A stretch of 64,000 nt of DNA from JBIICI01 sp044238935 (GCA_044238935.1 JBIICI010000004.1:44918-108917); one strand, 5' to 3'. Shown: positions 24,919 to 33,743, numbered from the stretch's first letter. Notes: a model not told the origin generated them from the letters alone. A program made the numbers and translations.

Positions 24919-26403
24919 ATGACCAGCTTATTAAACCAAACCATCCACCAAGCGATTGTGGGACTAAAAAACAAAGACTTCACCGCGACGGAGCTCACAC
25001 AGGCGCATTTGGATGCGATGGCGGACTTACAGCATTTAAATTGCTATATCACTGAAAATGCCGAACAGGCTTTGGCACAAGCTAAACAAAGCGATGCCAA
25101 AATCGTCAAAAATGAAGCAGGCATTTTGGAAGGAATCCCCTTAGGGATCAAAGATTTATTCTGTACCAAGGGGCTACGCACCACCGCCGCCAGTAAGATT
25201 TTGGAAAATTTTATCCCACCTTATGAATCCACCGTATCACAAAAATTATTGGATGCAGGATCGGTGAATTTGGGGAAATTAAATTTAGATGAATTCGCGA
25301 TGGGATCATCCAACACCACCAGCTATTTTGGCAATGTCATCAGCCCATGGCAAGACCCCACGCGCCCGACAGCACAGCTTGTTCCGGGGGGATCATCAGG
25401 CGGATCATCGGCGGCGGTTTCTGCCTTTTTGGCAATGGGCGCAACAGGCACAGATACAGGCGGATCAATCCGCCAACCTGCCAGCTATTGCGGGATTGTG
25501 GGAATTAAGCCGACTTATGGGCGTTGCTCACGTTGGGGGACAATTGCCTTTGCATCTTCCCTCGATCAAGCGGGGATGTTCGGGCGTGATGTACGCGATA
25601 CAGCCCTATTGTTAAAAGCCATCAGCGGTCACGATGAAAAAGATTCGACCTCTGCCAACTTGCCTGTGCCTGATTTTTCAGGTCTGTTAAATGCGAACGT
25701 CAAAGATTTAAAAATCGGTATCCCGAAGGAATATCGCGTTGAGGGGATGCCTGCCGATATTGAAAAACTATGGGATCAGGGGATCGCGTGGTTAAAGGAT
25801 CAAGGGGCAGAAATTATTGATGTATCCCTGCCGCATACGCATTACGCCTTGCCGACTTATTATATTATTGCCCCAGCAGAAGCCTCCTCAAACCTTGCGC
25901 GGTATGATGGCTTGCGCTATGGATCACGCGTGGCAGGCGATACACTGGATCAAATGTATGAAAACACCCGCGCCGCAGGTTTTGGCAATGAGGTCAAACG
26001 CCGTATTATGATCGGGACATATGTTTTATCGGCAGGATATTACGATGCTTATTATATCAAAGCCCAACAACTCCGCCGTTTAATCAGCAATGATTTCAAA
26101 GCCGCCTTTGAAAAATGCGATGTGTTATTAACCCCTACCACGCCGTCCTCTGCGTTCGTGATTGGTGAGAATGAAGATGATCCGATTAAGATGTATTTGA
26201 ATGATGTCTTTACGGTGCCTGCCTCCCTTGCGGGCTTGCCTGCCATGTCTGTTCCTGCAGGATTGGACGCCAAGGGATTACCGCTAGGGCTGCAATTGAT
26301 CGGCAAAGCATGGGATGAACAAGGCATTTTGAATGTTGCCCTTGCGCTGGAAAACGCGGCAGGCTTTACGGCACGTCCTACGATTTTACCGAAAGGGATT
26401 TAA
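24919..26403 (+). CDS. gatA: Asp/Glu-tRNA amidotransferase subunit A
   Basis: GatA is the glutaminase/amidase subunit that frees ammonia for converting Glu-tRNA-Gln or Asp-tRNA-Asn. The amidase signature is complete: K78 in IPLGIKDLF, the GGSSGGSS loop at 157-164 with the cis-serine, and the nucleophile S183 in GTDTGGSIRQPAS. The product is 494 residues from ATG 24919; an in-frame TTG at 24907 is less likely. gatB is not directly next to it: two other genes lie between. Confidence 0.97.
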   Translation: MTSLLNQTIHQAIVGLKNKDFTATELTQAHLDAMADLQHLNCYITENAEQALAQAKQSDAKIVKNEAGILEGIPLGIKDLFCTKGLRTTAASKILENFIPPYESTVSQKLLDAGSVNLGKLNLDEFAMGSSNTTSYFGNVISPWQDPTRPTAQLVPGGSSGGSSAAVSAFLAMGATGTDTGGSIRQPASYCGIVGIKPTYGRCSRWGTIAFASSLDQAGMFGRDVRDTALLLKAISGHDEKDSTSANLPVPDFSGLLNANVKDLKIGIPKEYRVEGMPADIEKLWDQGIAWLKDQGAEIIDVSLPHTHYALPTYYIIAPAEASSNLARYDGLRYGSRVAGDTLDQMYENTRAAGFGNEVKRRIMIGTYVLSAGYYDAYYIKAQQLRRLISNDFKAAFEKCDVLLTPTTPSSAFVIGENEDDPIKMYLNDVFTVPASLAGLPAMSVPAGLDAKGLPLGLQLIGKAWDEQGILNVALALENAAGFTARPTILPKGI

Positions 26404-26422
26404 GTCCCCATAAGCGAGGCCT

Positions 26423-27049
26423 ATGTTTTATAACAATTTTCATGGCATTGATCATGTTCCTTATTTTTCGCAAAGGCTTTATGCGGAAAATTATAAAGCA
26501 GAAGGTTTTCCTGATATGGATACAGCCCTCAGTTGGTCAAGACGATTATGTGGATTGGCCTGTTTAAAAATGGTGATTGCCTATCATTCCCCCAAAAATG
26601 AACCGACATTATTTTGTTTATTACAAGAAGGACTTGCCATTGGTGCCTATAAAGATGGGGTTGGCTGGGTGCATAACGGTCTTATACAATTGGCAAATCA
26701 ATATGGTTTAAAGGGCGGCAGAGAAGCTATAGGTGGAGAAATACAAAAAATCGCAACCTATATTAATAATGGAAATTTGATCATCGCATCGGTTGCACCA
26801 GCTTTTGAGGCAGGGCGAACATATACAGATAAAGACGGCCAATTAAAGACTGTAGGAAAAGGAGGCCATCTTATCGTCATCACACATGCTCTATATCAAG
26901 ATTCCAGCTTAGTGGGATTTAGGGTTCATCACCCCTCCTCAGAGCAAGATTATGAATGGAGTCATAAAGATATAGGCTTGGATGATTTTAATAAATCTTT
27001 TTCTAGTCAAGGCAATATAATTTATTTAGGTTTAGAATTTCTAGAATAA
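26423..27049 (+). CDS. C39-like cysteine peptidase-fold protein
   Basis: A 208-residue protein with the layout of a papain-like C39 peptidase. The candidate nucleophile is C43 in WSRRLCGLACLKMVIAY, in the place of the CGPASLAMVLAYY motif. The histidine is H149 in GKGGHLIVITHALY, and VHHPS stands where the Asp/Asn loop is expected. It has no signal peptide and no ABC-transporter domain, so it is a stand-alone cytosolic protein. It starts 19 bases after gatA, in the same direction. The usual Asp before Pro is His here, so activity is uncertain; it may bind rather than cut peptides. Confidence 0.65.
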   Translation: MFYNNFHGIDHVPYFSQRLYAENYKAEGFPDMDTALSWSRRLCGLACLKMVIAYHSPKNEPTLFCLLQEGLAIGAYKDGVGWVHNGLIQLANQYGLKGGREAIGGEIQKIATYINNGNLIIASVAPAFEAGRTYTDKDGQLKTVGKGGHLIVITHALYQDSSLVGFRVHHPSSEQDYEWSHKDIGLDDFNKSFSSQGNIIYLGLEFLE

Positions 27050-27133
27050 AACCGCATTACCAGCACAGCCCTCTTGCGGAATGGGATGAATTCGTTTAAT
27101 TATTGATTAGAGAAATGGGTAAAAGGAGTTTTT

Positions 27134-27874
27134 GTGAAATCGTATATTTTATCTTTGATTTTATGTACTGTGGTTTTGGTCGGCAGCGTTGCCCCTGTCG
27201 CCGCGCAACAATATACGAGCAAAAAATACACAGATCATAACGCCACCCCTGCCTTTGGCAATAATACCTATGAGGGCGGGCCCAAATTAGTGGAGAAAAA
27301 ACCCCTTAAAATTGCCCCTCTTGCATCCACAGGCGGTGCGCCCATAGCAGGTGCTGCACCTGTGCAACAACCTGCTGCACCAGAACCCGCTCCACAACAA
27401 CAAGCCGCCGCGCCACAGGTGACATATTATGAGAATTGCTTAAAACAAAAAGACCAGCGCTTTTCGGCCACCGATCAGCAACAATTTTGTGAATGTACAG
27501 CACAGCGTGTGCAGCCCTATCTAACGCCTGAATTTATGAATTTAATGTCCCAACCAACCAATGAGGGCAAAGAGGCACAAAACAGTATTTTAATCAATGT
27601 CTATGCGCCTTGTATGCAAGCCCCCGTGGCCTCCTTGATGGTTGAAAATTGCAAAAAAACCCAAAATTCCTTGGCGCAATTTCAGAATTTAGACGGGCTA
27701 TGTGGCTGTTACGGTCAAAATATCGGCAAGGCCTTAGAAACCATGGCACCTGCGATCATGCAAGACGCGTTGAAAGCCAACCCGAATTTGCGTGATCCGC
27801 TCAACCCGATTTTGGACTCCCAAGCCTTTAAAACCAAAGCCCAAAGCATCTTGGCGCAATGTTTGGGACAGTAA
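27134..27874 (+). CDS. Secreted protein with two C-x16-C-x-C repeats
   Basis: Not recognised. The 246-residue product has a signal peptide (MKSYILSLILCTVVLVGSVA, cleavage near VAAQQ), a Pro/Ala/Gln-rich linker at about 65-95, and two copies of a cysteine module. Cysteines 102, 119, 121, 160 and 173, 190, 192, 243 show identical spacing for the first three of each copy (17 then 2), each beginning with E-N-C. The GTG start at 27134 is fixed by AAGGAG five bases upstream. Disulfide-bonded periplasmic or surface domains are likely. It lies between the C39-like gene and gatB in the same direction. Confidence 0.7.
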   Translation: MKSYILSLILCTVVLVGSVAPVAAQQYTSKKYTDHNATPAFGNNTYEGGPKLVEKKPLKIAPLASTGGAPIAGAAPVQQPAAPEPAPQQQAAAPQVTYYENCLKQKDQRFSATDQQQFCECTAQRVQPYLTPEFMNLMSQPTNEGKEAQNSILINVYAPCMQAPVASLMVENCKKTQNSLAQFQNLDGLCGCYGQNIGKALETMAPAIMQDALKANPNLRDPLNPILDSQAFKTKAQSILAQCLGQ

Positions 27875-27904
27875 TATAAAAATAAGCGATTAAGGACAAT
27901 AAAA

Positions 27905-29359
27905 ATGGCACAAATTGTAAAAGGTGAAACAGGAGATTGGGAAATCGTGATTGGCATGGAAATCCATGCCCAGATCACGGCGCAATCCAAATTATTTTCA
28001 GGCGCATCGGCATCGTATGGGGCGGAGCAAAATCATCATGTATCCCTTGTTGATGCCGCGATGCCCGGAATGTTGCCTGTGTTAAACCGCGTTTGTGTCG
28101 AACAAGCTGTGCGGACGGGGTTGGGATTAAATGCCGAGATTCATAAAAAATCTGTCTTTGCGCGGAAAAATTATTTCTATGCGGATTTGCCGCAGGGCTA
28201 TCAAATTTCGCAATTCGATCAACCGATTGTGGGGACGGGCGAAATCGAAATTGATATGCCTGATGGCAGCATCAAGAAAATTGGTATCACGCGGATGCAT
28301 ATGGAACAAGATGCCGGAAAATCCATTCACGATCAGCACCCGACAAAATCCTATGTCGATTTAAACCGCGCGGGCTGTGCCTTGATGGAAATCGTATCCG
28401 AACCCGATATTCGCGGCGGTGATGAGGCCGCAGCCTATATCAGCAAAATCCGCATGATCTTAAGGTATTTAGGCACTTGCGACGGCAATATGGATGAGGG
28501 GTCAATGCGTGCCGATGTCAATTTATCCATGCGCCGCTTTGGTGCGGAATATGGCACACGCTGTGAAATTAAAAACGTGAATTCCATCAAAGCCATTCAA
28601 CAAGCCGTTGAATATGAATCCCACCGCCAAGTCGAGATTTTAGAGGCAGGCGGCACCATCAAACAAGAAACCCGCCTATGGGATCCTGTGAAAATGGAAA
28701 CAAGGTCTATGCGGTCAAAGGAAGAAGCGCATGATTACCGCTATTTTTCCGACCCCGATTTGCTGCCCTTGATTTTGGAGGATTCCCTGATTGAACAAAT
28801 CAAATCCACCCTGCCTGAGCTGCCCGATCAAAAAAAATACCGCTTTATCAATGATTATGCCTTAAGCCTCTATGATGCCTCTGTCCTCATCACTGAACGC
28901 AGCCGCGCCGATTATTTTGAAATTGTTGCCAAAAACCAAGACGCAAAACTCGCCGCAAACTGGGTCATCAATGAATTATTGGGTGCGCTCAATAAGAAAG
29001 GCCTAAGCCTTGAGGACTCCCCCGTTTCTGCCCAAAATCTTAATGGCTTAATTGGTTTGATTGCAGATAACACAATCTCAGGCAAAATTGCCAAAGACGT
29101 CTTTGCCGATATGATCGAAACAGGCAATGATGCCGCGTCCATCGTGGAATCAAAAGGCTTGCGTCAAGTGACAGATACAGGCGCAATTGAGAGCCTGATT
29201 GATCAAATCATATTGGACAATGCCGACAAAGTCGCCGAATATCGCAGCGGCAAAGACAAATTATTCGGCTTTTTCGTCGGTCAAGCCATGAAACAAAGCG
29301 GCGGCAAAGCCAACCCCGCAATGTTGAATGAGATTTTGTTGAAGAAATTGCAGGGGTAG
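27905..29359 (+). CDS. gatB: Asp/Glu-tRNA amidotransferase subunit B
   Basis: GatB binds the mischarged tRNA and carries out the kinase and transamidation steps. The 484-residue product has WEIVIGMEIHAQITAQSKLF, the VSLVDAAMPGMLPVLN and FARKNYFYADLPQGYQISQ motifs, EQDAGKSIHD, the NRAG(C/T)ALMEIVSEPD motif and the C-terminal YqeY-like tail domain. A ribosome site AAGGA lies eight bases before the ATG. Its last 53 bases are repeated at 30507-30563, beyond the next gene. Confidence 0.97.
   Translation: MAQIVKGETGDWEIVIGMEIHAQITAQSKLFSGASASYGAEQNHHVSLVDAAMPGMLPVLNRVCVEQAVRTGLGLNAEIHKKSVFARKNYFYADLPQGYQISQFDQPIVGTGEIEIDMPDGSIKKIGITRMHMEQDAGKSIHDQHPTKSYVDLNRAGCALMEIVSEPDIRGGDEAAAYISKIRMILRYLGTCDGNMDEGSMRADVNLSMRRFGAEYGTRCEIKNVNSIKAIQQAVEYESHRQVEILEAGGTIKQETRLWDPVKMETRSMRSKEEAHDYRYFSDPDLLPLILEDSLIEQIKSTLPELPDQKKYRFINDYALSLYDASVLITERSRADYFEIVAKNQDAKLAANWVINELLGALNKKGLSLEDSPVSAQNLNGLIGLIADNTISGKIAKDVFADMIETGNDAASIVESKGLRQVTDTGAIESLIDQIILDNADKVAEYRSGKDKLFGFFVGQAMKQSGGKANPAMLNEILLKKLQG
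29305..29357. repeat. gatB 3'-end direct repeat, copy 1
   Basis: The last coding bases of gatB, from CAAAGCCAACCCCGCAATG to TTGCAGGGGT, are repeated at 30507-30563. The second copy has four extra bases (ACCC) within the CCCC run. Confidence 0.9.
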
Positions 29360-29367
29360 AGCTTAAA

Positions 29368-30495
29368 ATGTCCTTATCCACATGGAGGAACGACGGTGTT
29401 TCGGCATTATCAATCCTTAATAATGAAGATTTATACACTCAAGATCAAAATATATGCGCCCTTATTATAGATCCCTCTAAAGAGCGTTTCTTGAGTGATC
29501 TGGATGTTGTGCAGCTCATTATGGGTGACCTGTATGATTTCAGGGAGTCAGCCCTAATGGTGAGAAGTGCTGATGCCATGCAAAAGATCATTGAAAGCAG
29601 AGATAACATTAAACAAGCTCTTGAGAAAAGGGGATGGGAAAATATAAGCCATCCATACTATCCAGCCTATATTGATTTCATAACACAAAGCAAAATTAAT
29701 TGGGATACGCTTGCGGAGGCAAGTTTTGATCCAAAACATATAGAAATTGCAAAAGAAAACCACAGCGAACTGGAGTTTAATCTTAAGCAAGTCAAAGACA
29801 AAGGCTTAGATAATGTTTCTTTTCAATTGAAACAAGCCTTTCTTTTAGCTGACCCTGTGCTTGCCCGATACTGCAGAATTCCTGATCTAATTGGCGATAT
29901 GATTTACCCCGAGGCCGATCTAAACTCAGAACATCCCAAAACACAGGATTCCAGAGAATATATAGAACATCTTAGAAGAAATCTTCAGAGAAGAATTCTT
30001 CATAAGGAAGATAAGGGCGTTGAGCCTCACATCATAGCAATGAAATCCGTATATGTGCGCCTTAATATTGAGAAATTACGCTATCTTGATTTTATGATGC
30101 CCAAGAATGCCCCTTTTATCATGAGAGATTACCATGATTGGGTTTTATATAACGAACTAGGGCAGCCACATCATAGGAAATTTCACTTAGAACAATTCTT
30201 AAGATATACAGCCCTTGCCTACAGAATTTCTTCCGCTTGTGGCACACCAGAGGATCGACTATTGCCGAAACAAATCCTTCCCATGGATAAAAACTATGAC
30301 AAAGACATTCTAACCCATGCTTGGACTCAATATGCAAAAGAGCTAAAAGATAAATCTTTAATAGAGCTTAGAGATGAGCTGATTCTGACCCTTAAACGCG
30401 AAGAATATTTCCCAATATCAATAAATAGCGCACCTAAAACCCTGTCTTTTTATATAAGCAATAGAAAATTCAATCAGAATATTGTGCCTACTTGA
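29368..30495 (+). CDS. Protein of unknown function inserted after gatB
   Basis: Not recognised. The 375-residue soluble product is rich in charged residues and helix-prone segments (SADAMQKIIESRDNIKQALE, ALAYRISSACGTPEDRLLP, KDKSLIELRDELILTLKREE). No membrane segment or catalytic motif stands out. The ATG is nine bases beyond the gatB stop. The AT-rich codon use and the flanking 53-57-base duplication of the gatB 3' end mark it as an insertion. It could be expressed as the last gene of the gat run. Confidence 0.6.
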   Translation: MSLSTWRNDGVSALSILNNEDLYTQDQNICALIIDPSKERFLSDLDVVQLIMGDLYDFRESALMVRSADAMQKIIESRDNIKQALEKRGWENISHPYYPAYIDFITQSKINWDTLAEASFDPKHIEIAKENHSELEFNLKQVKDKGLDNVSFQLKQAFLLADPVLARYCRIPDLIGDMIYPEADLNSEHPKTQDSREYIEHLRRNLQRRILHKEDKGVEPHIIAMKSVYVRLNIEKLRYLDFMMPKNAPFIMRDYHDWVLYNELGQPHHRKFHLEQFLRYTALAYRISSACGTPEDRLLPKQILPMDKNYDKDILTHAWTQYAKELKDKSLIELRDELILTLKREEYFPISINSAPKTLSFYISNRKFNQNIVPT

Positions 30496-30506
30496 AAAGC
30501 AATACC

Positions 30507-30563
30507 CAAAGCCAACCCCACCCGCAATGTTGAATGAGATTTTGTTGAAGAAATTGCAGGGGT
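30507..30563. repeat. gatB 3'-end direct repeat, copy 2
   Basis: A 57-base near-copy of 29305-29357, including CAATGTTGAATGAGATTTTG and ending TTGCAGGGGT. It is noncoding here and lies between the inserted gene's stop and the 3' end of the convergent HtpX-like gene. It shows where the insertion ended. Confidence 0.9.
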
Positions 30564-30571
30564 GATTTTTA

Positions 30572-31561
30572 TTAAGCGTATGTCCCTAAGAGAAGAATGC
30601 GTTCATCAATTTCAGGATGCGTTTGCGATATGATTGAATACGCGTTTCTATAATGAAATAATATCGCCGCAATGGATTTCGGGAACTCATGCATATAAGC
30701 AAGATTTCGTATTTTTTTCAAAGCAGATATATAAGCCACATTGTTTTTGGTGATGCTAACCGCAGAAAGATCCCCCGAATAGATTAGTTTTTGAGAAATC
30801 ATCGCATGAATAATGAATGAAATCGGATAGCCAATCAAACAAAACACCCAAATGAATAAGTAAAAAACACCAGAACCGCGCCCAGAATTCTGATTCTTAG
30901 ACATTTTATTTAAAGAAGCAGAGGCGTAATCATAGATCATAGAAAACATCCCCACAAAAATGGTGGAAACCATCATAAACTGAACCGTACCATTTACAAT
31001 TTGCGTAATATGATACGCAAAAACTCCTTCTATCTCTTCGTTTTTTAAATTATCAATTAAGCTGTTGGTCACAATGATTGAATATTTATTTTCCTGTATC
31101 CCAATGGCCATTGAATTATACGCGATACTATCAATAATAATAAGGTCAGGGGTTGTAATGCCACAGGTGATAGATAATGTTTCAAGACTATGTTTTGCGT
31201 CTTGATAAGGCTCAGTTGATATATATCGATATTGCGCCCGTATCAAATTAAATATGATTTCATTATAATTAAACCATGCGACAATATACCATATAATACA
31301 CATACTTAAAATGAGCAGAGCATTCTTTATAAGAAACGCGTTTGCGAATAAAATAATTCTTTCTTTTTCACTCAATATTTCAGAAAAAGACCTAAGAACA
31401 AAAACAGTGTCTCCATGATATTCTATTCGATAGAAAAAAGCCCCGAAAAACAAAAAACACAGCCATGTTAAAAATAAGACCAAAACAGGAAACAGCAATA
31501 ATAAAAAGATTGATTTCAGTCTATTATTCCAGATCGTTGTTTGTAACCCGACGCCATCCAT
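30572..31561 (-). CDS. HtpX/M48-family membrane protein lacking the zinc site
   Basis: A 329-residue inner-membrane protein built like an M48 peptidase: two N-terminal hydrophobic segments (about 15-43 and 73-96), the NSMAIGIQENKYSIIVTNSL strand, the EEIEGVFA helix, two more hydrophobic segments (about 193-211 and 232-254), and a final THPEIDERI that matches the family's HPxxxxRI. The catalytic HExxH is replaced by Y-H-I-T-Q at 183-187, and the third ligand region reads LIYSGDLSA instead of REFxADxxA, so the Glu is Ile260. All zinc ligands are therefore lost. It follows lemA by 12 bases, the usual partner of such proteases. It is probably a pseudoenzyme acting as a scaffold. Confidence 0.8.
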   Translation of the reverse strand: MDGVGLQTTIWNNRLKSIFLLLLFPVLVLFLTWLCFLFFGAFFYRIEYHGDTVFVLRSFSEILSEKERIILFANAFLIKNALLILSMCIIWYIVAWFNYNEIIFNLIRAQYRYISTEPYQDAKHSLETLSITCGITTPDLIIIDSIAYNSMAIGIQENKYSIIVTNSLIDNLKNEEIEGVFAYHITQIVNGTVQFMMVSTIFVGMFSMIYDYASASLNKMSKNQNSGRGSGVFYLFIWVFCLIGYPISFIIHAMISQKLIYSGDLSAVSITKNNVAYISALKKIRNLAYMHEFPKSIAAILFHYRNAYSIISQTHPEIDERILLLGTYA

Positions 31562-31573
31562 TTTTTATATCTA

Positions 31574-32146
31574 TCAAAACTGGATTTCAGGGGCATTATT
31601 AAGCGTGTGTTTTTTATCCTCAGGCGGTTCATACAAAGGTGACTGATCAAATCTAAAAATTCCAGCAATAACATTTGCTGGGAATTGAGCGCTGTAAATA
31701 TTATATTCAGTCGTCGAATTATTGAAAAAACGTCTAGCCCCTGCAATTTTATCTTCGATTTCCGCCATTTCTTCTTGTAAAGACTGAAAATTACTATTTG
31801 ATTTTAACTCAGGATAATCTTCTGATACAGCGAACAAAGACATAAGCGACTGATTCATCATTGATTCTGCCTGTGCGCGCTCTTCTATGGATTCACCTTT
31901 TGTTGAGTCCATCGCTCTTGCCCGTGCTTTTGTGACTTCTGTGAATACAGATAATTCATGTTTTACAAACCCTTTTACAACACTAACCAACTGTGGGACT
32001 AAATCTGCACGTTGCATCAATTGAACATCAATATCCGCCAGCGCTCTTTTGGAATAAGATCGTAACGCAATTAATCTGTTATAAATCATAATGAGCGTTC
32101 CCACGATGAATAAACAGAAAATAAGGGGGATTAGAAAGTACGTCAT
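31574..32146 (-). CDS. LemA family protein
   Basis: A 190-residue single-pass membrane protein with a long helical domain. It has one N-terminal hydrophobic segment (TYFLIPLIFCLFIVGTLIMI), then the family pattern YNRLIALRSYSKRALADIDV, MQRADLVPQLVSVVKGFVKH, HELSVFTEVTKARA and RRFFNNSTTEYNIYSAQFPA. The ATG at 32146 is preferred over one at 32176 because TTGGGA lies about six bases upstream. LemA proteins often pair with M48 membrane proteases, and here the next gene is an M48 relative that has lost its active site. Function is not established. Confidence 0.88.
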   Translation of the reverse strand: MTYFLIPLIFCLFIVGTLIMIYNRLIALRSYSKRALADIDVQLMQRADLVPQLVSVVKGFVKHELSVFTEVTKARARAMDSTKGESIEERAQAESMMNQSLMSLFAVSEDYPELKSNSNFQSLQEEMAEIEDKIAGARRFFNNSTTEYNIYSAQFPANVIAGIFRFDQSPLYEPPEDKKHTLNNAPEIQF

Positions 32147-32284
32147 ATATTTCCCAAATGATTGTAATGGTTTCATCGAATCGTATCAGGAAAATATTAA
32201 ACTTTTGTAAAATAACTATTTTGCTCTATTCTAAATTATGACTTGAAACCCTAAACAAATCCTGTTAAAACTGTCATCTATTTT

Positions 32285-32375
32285 GGGCACGTGGCCGAGA
32301 GGCTGAAGGCGCTCCCCTGCTAAGGGAGTATACGGTGACCCCGTATCGAGGGTTCGAATCCCTCCGTGTCCGCCA
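32285..32375 (+). tRNA. tRNA-Ser (anticodon GCU)
   Basis: A 91-base class II tRNA. GGGCACG pairs with CGTGTCC (one G-U pair), followed by discriminator G and encoded CCA at 32373-32375. The anticodon stem-loop CTCCCCTGCTAAGGGAG carries GCT, the variable arm is TACGGTGACCCCGTA and the T loop is GGTTCGAATCC. It lies in the gap between lemA (upstream, opposite strand) and lpxA. Confidence 0.96.
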
Positions 32376-32443
32376 TTTATAGTATTTTAAATTTTTGATT
32401 AGATAATCAGCAAAAATAACTTTTGCTTAAGATTCTACGACCT

Positions 32444-33235
32444 CTATCCCTTTTTCGGACGACATAAGGGAAAGCGGCTTTTGGTACGGGCAAAGTTGAC
32501 AATATCCATAACGGCAGCATGATCGGAAAAGTCGGACTCTAAGGATGAAAGGCGCTCTTCGAACGTGCCTTCATCGGAAAATAAATGGTTAAAGGCTTTT
32601 TGAATGATTTTGACTTGGGATTTATCGAATCCGTTGCGCTCTAGTCCTACTAAATTTAATCCACCTAAAAAAGCGCGTTCGCCCTTCACAAGGGCATAGG
32701 GGGGCACGTCATGTTCCACGCCAGACATACCGCCAATAACGGCGAATGATCCGATTCTGATCCATTGATGCACGGCGGATAAGCCGCCAATTAAGACATG
32801 ATCGCCAACATGCACATGTCCAGCAATCGTGGCATTATTCGCCATAATCACGCGGTTACCGACTTGGCAGTCATGTGCGATATGTGCACCCACCATAAAT
32901 AATCCGTGATCGCCAATAATCGTTTTTAACCCCCCACCCAATGTACCGCCATTCATGGTAACATGTTCGCGGATCTGGTTGTGCTTGCCAATAATCAGCT
33001 CTGATGCCTCACCTTGGAACTTCAGATCTTGGGGGCGTGTGCCAAGCGATGCGAAAGGATAGATAATCGTTCCTTGCCCAATCCATGTATGCCCGTCAAC
33101 CACGACATGGGATTTTAAGATCACATCATCGCCCAACGTCACATGTTCGCCAATCACGCAATATGCGCCGATTTCGACGTTATTGCCTATTTTAGCATGA
33201 GGGTGGATGATGGCGGTGGGGTGAATTTGGGTCAT
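32444..33235 (-). CDS. lpxA: UDP-N-acetylglucosamine acyltransferase
   Basis: LpxA adds the first 3-hydroxyacyl chain to UDP-GlcNAc in lipid A synthesis. The 263-residue product has a left-handed beta-helix made of hexapeptide repeats (IHPTAIIHPHAKIGNNVEIG, CVIGEHVTLGDDVILKSH) and the catalytic histidine in GAHIAHDCQVGNRVIMANNA, followed by the C-terminal helical tail. The ATG at 33235 gives the standard N-terminus MTQIHPTAIIHP; in-frame ATGs upstream add only a few residues. Last gene of the bamA-to-lpxA run. The gap to fabZ holds a short palindromic repeat. Confidence 0.96.
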   Translation of the reverse strand: MTQIHPTAIIHPHAKIGNNVEIGAYCVIGEHVTLGDDVILKSHVVVDGHTWIGQGTIIYPFASLGTRPQDLKFQGEASELIIGKHNQIREHVTMNGGTLGGGLKTIIGDHGLFMVGAHIAHDCQVGNRVIMANNATIAGHVHVGDHVLIGGLSAVHQWIRIGSFAVIGGMSGVEHDVPPYALVKGERAFLGGLNLVGLERNGFDKSQVKIIQKAFNHLFSDEGTFEERLSSLESDFSDHAAVMDIVNFARTKSRFPLCRPKKG

Positions 33236-33260
33236 GGGCATTAACTCGTTAAAGGACAAT

Positions 33261-33288
33261 GAGATGCCGCATCAAGCACGGCATGACG
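33261..33288. repeat. CGTCATGCCGTG/CGGCATCTC palindromic repeat, fabZ-lpxA gap
   Basis: GAGATGCCG, a short centre (CATCAAGCA) and CGGCATGACG, the reverse complement of the pattern inside the MITE (19116-19144). It fills almost the whole fabZ-lpxA spacer and forms a hairpin there. Probably a genome-wide repeat family. Confidence 0.6.
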
Positions 33289-33293
33289 ATTTT

Positions 33294-33743
33294 CTAGGCT
33301 TTATCCATAATCATAGCACTAAAGACCGCTTCGGCATGAACAACATCACCGACTTTGGCAATGCCTTGGAATTTCCACACATTGCCACGGCAGCGGATTT
33401 TCTGAACATGAATATGCAAACTATCCCCCGGTGTCACAGGTTTACGGAAACGTGCCTCATCAATCGTCATGAAATAGACCAGCTTTCCCATTGCCTCTTC
33501 GCCTAAGGTTTGGACAACCAAACAGGCGGAGGTTTGCGCCATCGCCTCAATAATCAGTACACCGGGCATGACGGGAAAAGATGGAAAATGACCCTGAAAA
33601 TGCGGTTCATTAAAGGTCACATTCTTTAAACCAACGGCACGTTCCCCTGCCTCAAATTCCAAAATCCGATCCACCAATAAAATCGGGTAGCGGTGCGGGA
33701 TCATATCCATAATGCGAACAATATCAATGTGTTCCATTCTCAT
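33294..33743 (-). CDS. fabZ: 3-hydroxyacyl-ACP dehydratase
   Basis: FabZ dehydrates 3-hydroxyacyl-ACP and competes with LpxA/LpxD for the same pool. The hot-dog fold is shown by MDMIPHRYPILLVDRILEFE, NEPHFQGHFPSFPVMPGVLI with the catalytic His, and EAMAQTSACLV with the catalytic Glu. The product is 149 residues, or 147 from the second ATG, which many relatives use. It overlaps lpxD by 20 bases. Confidence 0.96.
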   Translation of the reverse strand: MRMEHIDIVRIMDMIPHRYPILLVDRILEFEAGERAVGLKNVTFNEPHFQGHFPSFPVMPGVLIIEAMAQTSACLVVQTLGEEAMGKLVYFMTIDEARFRKPVTPGDSLHIHVQKIRCRGNVWKFQGIAKVGDVVHAEAVFSAMIMDKA

